A DNA stretch of 64,000 nucleotides from Onstottus_B arcticum. GTDB taxonomy: Bacteria; Acidobacteriota; Blastocatellia; UBA7656. Below are positions 1 through 6,634 of this stretch, one piece after another. Under the pieces are notes generated by a model. That model worked only from the letters and a program-made list of their open reading frames with translations, did no database searches and was not told the origin of the DNA. A program made the translations under genes and the position numbers. Every line of letters begins with the position of its first letter. Position 1 is the first letter of the stretch. The stretch lies in assembly GCA_038040485.1 (NCBI GenBank), contig JBBPIE010000014.1:1-64000 (forward strand), written 5' to 3'.

Positions 1-21
1 CGCGCCTTTCGGGCGCACATC

Positions 22-201
22 CCACCAACGCAGTTGGTGGATCGTTCATATCCGATCTGGCTCTGATCAGCCGGAGAGTCCGAGCGGAATTTAGGCTGGG
101 TATGAACAATCCACCAACTGCGTTGGTGGGATTCGGGACGCGTGCGCGCTGCTTCGATGTAGGCTGAGTATGAACGTTCCACCAACTGCGTTGGTGGGAT
201 T
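22..201. repeat. Three short hairpin repeats (REP-like)
   Basis: The 19-bp near-palindrome CCACCAACkshGTTGGTGG occurs at 22-40, 111-129 and 179-197. Copies two and three are preceded by a shared TAGGCTGrGTATGAAC lead (from about 92 and 160), so the repeated unit is about 42 bp. The lead plus palindrome architecture resembles the elements at 45082-45385, which also carry GTAGGCTG next to a GGTGGG palindrome. The rest of 1-262 holds no convincing gene. Confidence 0.8.
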
Positions 202-262
202 ATTGGGCTCTTCCCGGGTGATGCCTTTTTCGGCAGCCTTGTTGTGTCGGGCACGACTGTGT

Positions 263-1345
263 TTATTCTTGCGCGAGAGACTTCGTCAGCAGGCCATGAA
301 AATGATGAACGCCGTTTTCGCGCTTCACGGAGTAACGTCCGCTCGTGTACATGCGAGACCGCAAGCCTCGCTGGACCGCTTCGCAGATTGCGATGTCTTC
401 GCGTTGAATCTCATCGCTGAACTCAATTGAGCGCTTCAATGCCTCCTGCACATCGTTCCGGTCGAGGTCGCGGACGTACCACTCGAAAACAGTGAGAGTG
501 CGCTCCGGTCCCACAGGCACGATGAGATTTGTCGAGTAGTTGTCGGGATAGATGTTCAGCATCAGATTTGGAAACAACCACAAGAACTGCACTTTGTTCT
601 TGTCCGCGAGCTCGTCCTTATTGAGCCGCCTGGCAGACTCCCTGATCGGCGAGTGCTGTATCGAATAATAATTTCTCGTCTCGGATCGATACTGTCCGTA
701 GTCTATCTCGCGATTCAAAGCCGGATGGACGATGGGAATGTGATAGCCTTCGAGATAATTGTCGACGTACACCTTCCAGTTGCAGTCAACGTACCAGTCC
801 TTGCGCGCGGCCGGCTTCACTGCCGAAAGATCGCTATGGCCGACGAGCGAGGACAGGTCTTCGAGCGTTTCGGCGAGCGGCGGACTGCCCGGATCGAGAT
901 TCACAAACACAAGCGCGCCGGCCGTCTCGACTTTGAACTCGGGCAGGCTGTTCGCTTCTTTGCTGAAGCACTCGACCTCGTCAAACTCCGGAGTGCCGAG
1001 CAATCGCCCGTCAAGCGAATAGCTCCATCCGTGATAGCCGCACTGGAAGGCTCTGCGGTTGCCGCTTCCTGATGCGACCGGACCTGCGCGATGGCGGCAG
1101 ACGTTCGAGAATGCGCGCAACTTTTCATCCGCCGCCCGCGCGACGATTATCGGCTCGTCGGCGATCGAAGCGGTGAAGTAGTCTCCCGGCCGCGCGACTT
1201 GCTCGGCTCTGCCGACAAGCTGCCACGAGCGGCCAAACACGCGCTGCTTCTCAAGCTCGAGCGTCTCAGCGCTCGTGTACCAATCCGACGGCAAGGTCGC
1301 GGCTTGCGCCAGCCGTTCTTCAAATGAATAGGCAGCGATCTTCAA
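263..1345 (-). CDS. Rieske non-heme iron aromatic-ring-hydroxylating oxygenase, alpha-subunit type
   Basis: A 360-residue oxygenase component that should activate O2 at a mononuclear iron using electrons relayed through a Rieske cluster; the substrate cannot be read from sequence. The N-terminal half has the Rieske motif CRHR...CGYHGWSY (C-x-H and C-x2-H ligands). The C-terminal half has the iron site DNYLEGYHIPIVHP, with the bridging acid and two histidines. I start it at a TTG at 1345 because GGAG lies 8 nt upstream; the frame stays open further upstream (to 1540) but that part overlaps the permease gene and is low-complexity. No ferredoxin or reductase gene is adjacent, so electron donors must be encoded elsewhere. 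It probably follows the permease gene in one transcript. Confidence 0.85.
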   Translation of the reverse strand: MKIAAYSFEERLAQAATLPSDWYTSAETLELEKQRVFGRSWQLVGRAEQVARPGDYFTASIADEPIIVARAADEKLRAFSNVCRHRAGPVASGSGNRRAFQCGYHGWSYSLDGRLLGTPEFDEVECFSKEANSLPEFKVETAGALVFVNLDPGSPPLAETLEDLSSLVGHSDLSAVKPAARKDWYVDCNWKVYVDNYLEGYHIPIVHPALNREIDYGQYRSETRNYYSIQHSPIRESARRLNKDELADKNKVQFLWLFPNLMLNIYPDNYSTNLIVPVGPERTLTVFEWYVRDLDRNDVQEALKRSIEFSDEIQREDIAICEAVQRGLRSRMYTSGRYSVKRENGVHHFHGLLTKSLAQE

Positions 1346-1412
1346 GTCTACGGCTCCAGATTTATGATGGAATTCGATGATAACACACGGCTGTCGCTCG
1401 AAGCCGCCGCGG

Positions 1413-2765
1413 TCATTGCCGGTGGGTGAGCCACTTCGAGAACCGATAAGTGGGATAGCTCGCGGCGAGAAGCGCGAGCGCGTAGATGCTGTTGCGGGTG
1501 TCGCTTGCGACAGCGCCAACGAGAAAACCGATCGAGCCAAGCAAGGTGAGACCGGTCGTCCACGGATAGCCCCACGCTCGATAAGGTCTCGGGAGATCGG
1601 GCTCGCGGCGGCGCAACAAAAAGACCACCGCGAACGACACTGCGTAGTTCACAACGAAAAAGAAGGCTACGACTGCGAGCACCTGATCGACGGAGCCGGT
1701 GAGAATGAACAACACAGCTACAACCGTGCTGAAGAAAAGCGCCACGGTCGGCGTTCCGCCTTTGTTTGTTTGCGCGCCTCGAGTAGAAAAGAGCCCATCG
1801 CGGCTCATCGCAAACAACACACGAGTCGCCATCAACTGACAAGCGTTCACCGCGCTCAACATCGCAAGAATCATCAACGATCTGAAGATGCGATCGCCGT
1901 TTGGCCCAAAGATGGCCTCCGCGGCTTTCCCCAACGCGAGGTCGCTCCCCGCGACCTCCGAGATCGGCAAGACGTAAAGCACCGCGAGGTTCACTAGCAG
2001 GTAGATCGCAATTACCGACAACACCCCGCCTATCATGGAACGAGGTATGTCGCGGGCGGGGTCTTTCACTTCTTCGGAGAAGTAGATGACCCCGGTCCAC
2101 CCGTCATACGTGTAGATCACGCCTTGCAATGCGAGAATCGCGGCCACGAAAAGGTTCACACCGGTTGGCGCTTCAAGTACTCGGGAGCTCTCGACATGAC
2201 TGCCGCCCGCCAACAAGAAGCAAGCCAACACAAGCGCTACATACGCGAGCGTCTTCAGGAGGCTGGTGATGTTTTGAACCCCGCTGCCCCAGCGGATTCC
2301 ACGCCATTGAATGATCCCAAAAGCCAGAACGATCGCGAGAGCGATGAGCGAAACCCTCCCGCCTAGCGAAGGAAACAGCACGCCGGCATACTGCGCGATG
2401 ACCAGCGAAATGAATGACGTGCTCCCGCAGGTCGATATCCAATCACTCCAGCCAACAACAAAGCCGGCGTAGTCGCCGAGCGCATGACGCGCGAACACGT
2501 ACTGACCGCCAGACCGCGGAAGCATCGTTCCAAGCTCCGCGATCGACACAGCTCCAAGCAGGGCGTACAAGCCGCCAACCAGCCAGACCGCGATGAACAG
2601 CCACGGGTTTGGCAACTGCTCGGCGATCTTGCCGGGCGTGCTTAGGATTCCAGCGCCTATCGTGTTCCCGATTATCACCGCAAGCCCAAACCCCAGGCCA
2701 AGCACCCTCAGTAACCGGCCTCGGCCGGCCGACTCGGATGTCGAAACTCCTGGAGCCTGGTGCAA
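1413..2765 (-). CDS. APC-superfamily amino-acid permease
   Basis: A 450-residue integral membrane transporter of the APC superfamily with about 12 predicted membrane helices. The first helix carries GNTIGAGILSTPG, the unwound substrate-binding segment typical of the family. The start is TTG at 2765 with GGAGG 8 nt upstream. The substrate is probably an amino acid or polyamine, but nothing here fixes which. It lies 67 bp upstream of the Rieske oxygenase on the same strand, so uptake and oxidation of one substrate is possible; this link is inference only. Confidence 0.85.
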   Translation of the reverse strand: MHQAPGVSTSESAGRGRLLRVLGLGFGLAVIIGNTIGAGILSTPGKIAEQLPNPWLFIAVWLVGGLYALLGAVSIAELGTMLPRSGGQYVFARHALGDYAGFVVGWSDWISTCGSTSFISLVIAQYAGVLFPSLGGRVSLIALAIVLAFGIIQWRGIRWGSGVQNITSLLKTLAYVALVLACFLLAGGSHVESSRVLEAPTGVNLFVAAILALQGVIYTYDGWTGVIYFSEEVKDPARDIPRSMIGGVLSVIAIYLLVNLAVLYVLPISEVAGSDLALGKAAEAIFGPNGDRIFRSLMILAMLSAVNACQLMATRVLFAMSRDGLFSTRGAQTNKGGTPTVALFFSTVVAVLFILTGSVDQVLAVVAFFFVVNYAVSFAVVFLLRRREPDLPRPYRAWGYPWTTGLTLLGSIGFLVGAVASDTRNSIYALALLAASYPTYRFSKWLTHRQ

Positions 2766-3043
2766 AGCTGAATTCCTCCGCGTTAACGGTTCGATGTTTT
2801 TGCTCGAAGCCGCTCCCCTCGTAGTAACGAATTCATTCGCTCTCTGCCGGCGAGGTTCTTCGGTCTGTAGATGAGGATACGGTTGCTAATGATGATTAGC
2901 CTCGGTGGGAAGCTGAGAGCCTGTGCCGCACGATTGTCCGGCGGTTGTGCGCGGAAGCCGGCCACACTTCCACGCAATCCACTGAGTTCAACTGCGACGA
3001 TGCGATTTAGAATCTGAGGCCGATTGGCTGTTTCAAGATGCTG

Positions 3044-3541
3044 CTAGATCCCGAAGACCTGCATGAACACTTTTCGCTCATTGGGGCCGTCGAACTCTAC
3101 AAGGATCGGGCTCTGCCATTGCCCAAGAACCAAACTGCCCTCTGATATTGGTATCGACAAGCTATGGCCGAGCACCACTATCCTCAAGTGCGAGTCCGCG
3201 TTGTGGCGGTCGCAGTCGGAGAACTCAGGATCGTTGTGCTTATAGTAGACGTCGTCCTTCGGCACCATGCGCTCGATCATCGTCTTCATATCGTGGAGCA
3301 GCGCATCCTGCCACTCGTTAACGATCAGCCCCGCAGTAGTGTGCAACGACGATACTTGCACTGACCCGTCTTTGACGCCGGTCGATTCCACAAACGAGCG
3401 GACCTCGTCGGTCAAATTCACGAGGTCAGTTCGGGTATCGGTCTTAACCCGTATAGTCTTCGAGAAAGCCCTGACAGTTCCCTCGTTGGTGTAGCAGTCA
3501 AGCGTAGCAGTCGCACTGTCTCGTGCCTTAAGAGCTTCCAT
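3044..3541 (-). CDS. yjbQ: YjbQ/UPF0047 family protein
   Basis: A 165-residue protein of the YjbQ (UPF0047, PF01894) family, whose members are small soluble trimers; weak thiamin-phosphate-synthase activity has been described for the family but the physiological role is open. Family signatures are visible: SSLHTTAGLIVNEW near residues 70-85, the histidine/aspartate-rich HNDPEFSDCDRHNADSHLR stretch, and the LGQWQ segment near the end. The ATG at 3541 has AAGGAG 7 nt upstream; the longer open frame to 3808 has no homology and overlaps the next gene. Confidence 0.88.
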   Translation of the reverse strand: MEALKARDSATATLDCYTNEGTVRAFSKTIRVKTDTRTDLVNLTDEVRSFVESTGVKDGSVQVSSLHTTAGLIVNEWQDALLHDMKTMIERMVPKDDVYYKHNDPEFSDCDRHNADSHLRIVVLGHSLSIPISEGSLVLGQWQSPILVEFDGPNERKVFMQVFGI

Positions 3542-3586
3542 CCTTTGTCTCCTTCCAAGATATGAACTGGTCTGTATGTTTTCGCT

Positions 3587-3655
3587 AAAAAAGGGCCCGG
3601 AAATCGAACCCGGATTATTGCAGCAAATTCCGGGCATGTCTAGCAGAACCGGGCT
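3587..3655 (-). terminator. Possible structured terminator after the phosphorylase gene
   Basis: Read on the minus strand, GCCCGG (about 3654-3649) can pair with CCGGGC (about 3599-3594), which is followed by six T residues (3592-3587). A nested CCCGGA/TCCGGG pair lies inside. The inner part resembles a tRNA T-arm, but no acceptor stem or anticodon arm is present. Best read as a Rho-independent terminator for the gene ending at 3676. Confidence 0.4.
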
Positions 3656-3675
3656 CTTGCGCTCGCGCCTTCGCC

Positions 3676-4356
3676 TTAATCGATATCTGCCGCCAACCGC
3701 CGGATAAGCCCGGCTAGATTCTCCGAACAAACCATCGACCGCCGCTGCAGTTCCCGCAGTCCTTTGATTGAGGACGGCCGGCCAAGCGCCGCCGTGATCA
3801 CCTTCCAACTCCTAACTCTCCCGTCCGGGCCGCGGCTTCGATTGAAGTCTAGCGGCAGGTCTTCAGAGAATAGATCAGTGATGGCTCGTGCGATCAGAAA
3901 AGGAACCCCGCGATCTGCACAGACCCGCGCGACGGCCGATGACTCCATGTCCACACAGGCAATCTCATCCGGGCCGAGCATCATCGCAAGTTTTCGCTTC
4001 CCTTCAGCCTGACAAACTATTTCATCCACAGTCACGGTTACGCCAAACGTTACGCCAGCCGCGTCGTTCTGGATTCGCCGCGCAACTTCCAGCAGCCCTT
4101 GAGTCGTCCTCACCGGTTCGCTTCCCGCAGTTCGGCACTCGCGGGCGACAACCAGATCGCCAGGCCTCAGAGAATCCGAAAGCGCGCCGGCAAAGCCTAT
4201 TCCAAACACCGCTTGCGGCGTTTCGAGATCCAGCCAGGCAAGCAACGCCCGCTCGGCGTTCGTTGCGCCTTCGCCTGTTTCGAGAAACGCAAACCTCGGA
4301 TCAGCATCATGCTTGAGCGCGGCCAACTCGCGGCCGAGCGCAGCTACCACAAGCAT
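3676..4356 (-). CDS. Nucleoside phosphorylase family protein, HpnG-like
   Basis: A 226-residue member of the purine-nucleoside-phosphorylase/MTA-SAH-nucleosidase superfamily. The signature VDMESSAVARV, with the ribose-binding Met-Glu pair, is clear, followed by the ARAITD strand ending in the conserved Asp. In hopanoid producers a member of this family (HpnG) cleaves adenine from adenosylhopane. That role is suggested here by the HpnA-like epimerase just upstream and is not proven; a futalosine or MTA nucleosidase is the alternative. The chosen start is the ATG at 4356, which begins MLVVAALGRELAAL as in homologues. The frame continues upstream into the tandem repeat 4389-4596, so in-frame ATGs at 4395 and 4461 are repeat-derived and less likely. 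The Shine-Dalgarno is weak for all options. Confidence 0.7.
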   Translation of the reverse strand: MLVVAALGRELAALKHDADPRFAFLETGEGATNAERALLAWLDLETPQAVFGIGFAGALSDSLRPGDLVVARECRTAGSEPVRTTQGLLEVARRIQNDAAGVTFGVTVTVDEIVCQAEGKRKLAMMLGPDEIACVDMESSAVARVCADRGVPFLIARAITDLFSEDLPLDFNRSRGPDGRVRSWKVITAALGRPSSIKGLRELQRRSMVCSENLAGLIRRLAADID

Positions 4357-4388
4357 TCGCCCGATGCTGTCATCACGAGTGGTCAGAA

Positions 4389-4596
4389 GTAGCATAGACT
4401 TTAAGTCTGTGTCCTTGGAGATTTCTTCTATCGGGGTCGCAGCCACAGACTGAAGTAGCATAGACTTTAGTCTGTGTCCTTGGAGATTCCTTCTATCGGG
4501 GTCGCAGCCACAGACTGAAGTAGCATAGACTTTAAGTCTGTGTCCTTGGAGATTCCTTCTATCGGGGTCGCAGCCACAGACTAAAGTCTATGCTAC
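4389..4596. repeat. Three-copy 65-66 bp tandem repeat with palindromic edges
   Basis: Units begin at 4389, 4455 and 4520 (periods 66 and 65), each starting GTAGCATAGACTTTAAGTC and containing CTTGGAGATTCCTTCTATCG. The array closes with AAAGTCTATGCTAC (about 4583-4596), the reverse complement of the unit start, so the whole array can also fold as an inverted repeat. It separates the HpnG-like and HpnA-like genes and runs into the 5' end of the former's open frame. Confidence 0.9.
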
Positions 4597-4623
4597 GACT
4601 CTGACGACTATTCCTTCGGGTTG

Positions 4624-5610
4624 TCAGGCATAGCCATGCTCTCGAAACCACACCACCGCGCGTTCGAGCGCACGCTCGATCGGGTTCTGTGAAAGGCCCA
4701 GCTCGCGCACCGCTTTCGCCGAATCGAACCACATCTTGTGACGCGCAAGCTTCACGCTTTCAAGCGGCACATCAGGCTCTCGGCCGGCTACACGGATCGA
4801 CCAGAAGTTCTCGATCCTTGCGTAGCTCTCGGCCAGCCAGTGCGGGACCTTCATCGTAGGCGAGCCGATTTCAGTGACGTTCGCAAGCGCATCGAACAGT
4901 TCTTTCAACGTAAGGTTGCGCCCCCCGAGAATGTAGCGCTCGCCGACTCGTCCCTTCTCAGCGGCTAGCACGTGAGCTTCGGCGCAGTCCTTCACGTCGA
5001 TCAGGTTCATACCGGTCTCGACGTAGCCGAACATCTTGCCGCGAAGAAAATCGACGATGATCTTTCCCGTCGGTGTCGGTCTTATGTCGAACTCGCCGAC
5101 CGGAGTGCTCGGGTTAACGATGACCACTGGCAGGCCTTTCTTCACCCAGGCTGTGACTTCTTCCTCCGCCAGAAACTTGCTTCGCTTGTAGTGCCCGATC
5201 ATATCGCCGATGGTGACTGGCGCGTCTTCGTTTGCCGGAGTGCCATTGGCATTCAGACCGAGACAGCCAACCGTGCTGGTGTAGACGATGCGCTGGACGC
5301 CTTCGTCAAAAGCGGCTTGCAAGACGTTGCGTGTTCCTTCGACGTTGCTGGCGTACATCTCGCTCGGGTCTTTGCACCAGAGCCGGTAATCAGCGGCGCA
5401 GTGATAGACAACGTCGCAGCCTTTTGCGGCGAGCCTCAGCGTTTCAAGATCGCGAAGATCACCGCACACTGGCTCGATTGGAAGTCCTTTCAAGTTGTCG
5501 AGGCGGCTGGTGGGACGGACGAGACAGCGAACCCGTTCACCGCGTTGAAGTAGCTCGCGGATGAGATGCGAACCTATGAAACCCGTGCCACCTGTAACAA
5601 GTGCTTTCAC
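4624..5610 (-). CDS. hpnA: NAD-dependent sugar epimerase/reductase, hopanoid-associated HpnA type
   Basis: A 328-residue extended short-chain dehydrogenase. It begins with the Rossmann dinucleotide motif VTGGTGFIGSHL. It has the catalytic YKRSK (Y-x3-K) and the preceding Thr-Ser-Thr strand, and the NPSTPVG segment typical of dihydroflavonol-reductase-like epimerases. HpnA proteins of this type are linked to hopanoid biosynthesis loci. The HpnG-like gene immediately downstream strengthens the call, though no squalene-hopene cyclase lies in the window. The start is GTG at 5610, which places the nucleotide-binding motif at the very N-terminus; the Shine-Dalgarno is weak. Confidence 0.75.
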   Translation of the reverse strand: MKALVTGGTGFIGSHLIRELLQRGERVRCLVRPTSRLDNLKGLPIEPVCGDLRDLETLRLAAKGCDVVYHCAADYRLWCKDPSEMYASNVEGTRNVLQAAFDEGVQRIVYTSTVGCLGLNANGTPANEDAPVTIGDMIGHYKRSKFLAEEEVTAWVKKGLPVVIVNPSTPVGEFDIRPTPTGKIIVDFLRGKMFGYVETGMNLIDVKDCAEAHVLAAEKGRVGERYILGGRNLTLKELFDALANVTEIGSPTMKVPHWLAESYARIENFWSIRVAGREPDVPLESVKLARHKMWFDSAKAVRELGLSQNPIERALERAVVWFREHGYA

Positions 5611-5665
5611 TTGCCAGATGCTACCGGTTGGCCACGACCACAACAAGAGAACCACGCCCTGTTCT

Positions 5666-5693
5666 TTGGCGATTCATCGGTAGCGTTTATGAT
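5666..5693 (+). promoter_or_regulatory. Candidate sigma-70 promoter for the antitoxin-hicBA cluster
   Basis: TTGGCG (5666-5671) and TATGAT (5688-5693) are separated by 16 bp, placing a transcript start near 5700, about 30 nt before the first gene of the cluster. The element lies in the divergent gap between hpnA and the small genes. Confidence 0.5.
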
Positions 5694-5731
5694 AAGCTCG
5701 TTAACCGGCGAGATTGGAGGAAGCCGTTCTT

Positions 5732-5932
5732 ATGATGAACGCAAAAGAAGAAGTACGACGGATCCTGGAGCAGATACCTGAGGACGTCACATTCGAAGAT
5801 ATTCAATACCACATCTATGTCCGACAGCAGATCGCCCGCGGGCTAGAGGATATTGACCAGGGCAAAGTCGTCAGCGAAGAAGAAGCAGAGCGGCGGATGT
5901 CGAAATGGCTCGAACCCAGCTCCAATGAGTAA
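5732..5932 (+). CDS. Small antitoxin-like protein, partner not seen
   Basis: A 66-residue acidic protein with a mostly helical look. The pattern RQQIARGLEDIDQGKVVS followed by EEAERRMSKWL resembles the C-terminal half of many RelE/ParE-partner antitoxins, where the helix with a conserved 'G-hydrophobic-x-D-I' run binds the toxin. No RelE/ParE gene follows; instead hicB starts 24 bp downstream. Start at ATG 5732 (GGAGG 11 nt upstream), with a second ATG at 5735. Function is unproven. Confidence 0.55.
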   Translation: MMNAKEEVRRILEQIPEDVTFEDIQYHIYVRQQIARGLEDIDQGKVVSEEEAERRMSKWLEPSSNE

Positions 5933-5955
5933 AGATCAGGCTTCGGAGGTTAAGT

Positions 5956-6162
5956 ATGAAGTTCAACGTCACGCTTGATAGAGATGAAGATGGTGTTTGG
6001 ATAGCCGAATGCCCTTCAATACCCGGTTGCGTGAGTCAGGGTAAGACTAAGCAGGAAGCGGTTGAGAGTGTTAAGCACGCTATTGCTCTCTGTCTCGAAG
6101 TGAGAGCTGAAAAGGGTCTGCCGTTGACGATTGAAACGCAGCAGGTTGAGGTGGCCGCATAA
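5956..6162 (+). CDS. hicB: HicB-family antitoxin
   Basis: A 68-residue protein with the partial RNase-H-like fold of HicB: the opening FNVTLDRDEDGVWIAECPSI, the PGCVSQG turn, then the helix with EAVESVKHAIALCLE. It should bind and neutralise the HicA toxin encoded directly downstream. It is short and lacks the C-terminal DNA-binding domain of longer HicB proteins, so autoregulation may be weak or rely on another factor. GGAGG sits 6 nt before the ATG. The last base of its stop is the first base of the hicA start. Confidence 0.88.
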   Translation: MKFNVTLDRDEDGVWIAECPSIPGCVSQGKTKQEAVESVKHAIALCLEVRAEKGLPLTIETQQVEVAA

Positions 6163-6380
6163 TGGCTTCGCTTCCGGTCTTGAGCGGGCAGGAGTTAGTG
6201 CGTATCTTCGAGACTTTTGGGTGGACGGTGGCGCGTCAGAAAAGCAGCCACATCATCATGACCAAGCAAGGAGAGAACGTGACTCTTTCGATTCCGAATC
6301 ACAACGAGGTGGCGAGAGGAACTCTGCGAAGCCTGATACGTTCCGCGAACCTCACAGTTGATGAGTTTGTGAAACCATAA
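6162..6380 (+). CDS. hicA: HicA-family mRNA interferase toxin
   Basis: A 72-residue toxin with the double-stranded-RNA-binding-like HicA fold. It has the SGQELVRIFETFGW helix, the catalytic-histidine strand SSHIIM and the VARGTLRSLIR helix. HicA proteins cleave translated mRNA when free of HicB. The gene order is antitoxin first, the reverse of the canonical hicA-hicB order, with a 1-nt overlap that implies translational coupling. All recognised residues are present, so the toxin looks intact. Confidence 0.88.
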   Translation: MASLPVLSGQELVRIFETFGWTVARQKSSHIIMTKQGENVTLSIPNHNEVARGTLRSLIRSANLTVDEFVKP

Positions 6381-6460
6381 CACCAACGCCTGAAACGGCT
6401 CTCTTTCTATAAACACCTGGCTGACTTGTCCCCGACCCGAGGTCACCAGGTGCTGGCCGG

Positions 6461-6582
6461 TATTGGGAAGCGCCTTCCCGCATACGCACACGGAGCTTAT
6501 CATCGGTCTCGCCGGCGTCCCGACAATCCCCACTGCTCTCAACACTTAAAACTGGCGCGCGCTGCGGCACGCGGTTTGGCTA
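6461..6582 (+). promoter_or_regulatory. Dyad plus -24/-12-like module, copy A
   Basis: A 31-bp dyad-and-tail element, with GGGAAG-CGC-CTTCCC at its core, lies at 6461-6491. Starting 95 bp from the dyad centre, GGCACGCGGTTTGGCTA lies at 6566-6582. The second element resembles a sigma-54 promoter (TGGCACG-N4-TTGC) but has GG where the canonical -12 GC should be. The ADOP start follows 52 bp later. Two further copies with the same spacing are at 26017-26136 and 54894-55013. Confidence 0.55.
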
Positions 6583-6634
6583 AGCGTTCAGTACGTTCTC
6601 TATTTTCACGAGTTGCCGGCTGGAGGAATGCTAA

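Noticed and set aside
3593..3625. tRNA-like T-arm on the minus strand
   Set aside because: Only the T-arm-like stretch is present; no acceptor stem, D-arm or anticodon arm can be drawn. A terminator explains it better.
3542..3808. N-terminal extension of the YjbQ gene
   Set aside because: It overlaps the upstream gene, crosses the putative terminator and has no family similarity; a good ribosome-binding site supports ATG 3541.
6563..6582. Canonical sigma-54 promoter
   Set aside because: The -12 dinucleotide is GG at the correct spacing (GC only with one extra base), so I report it as -24/-12-like and not as a confirmed sigma-54 site.
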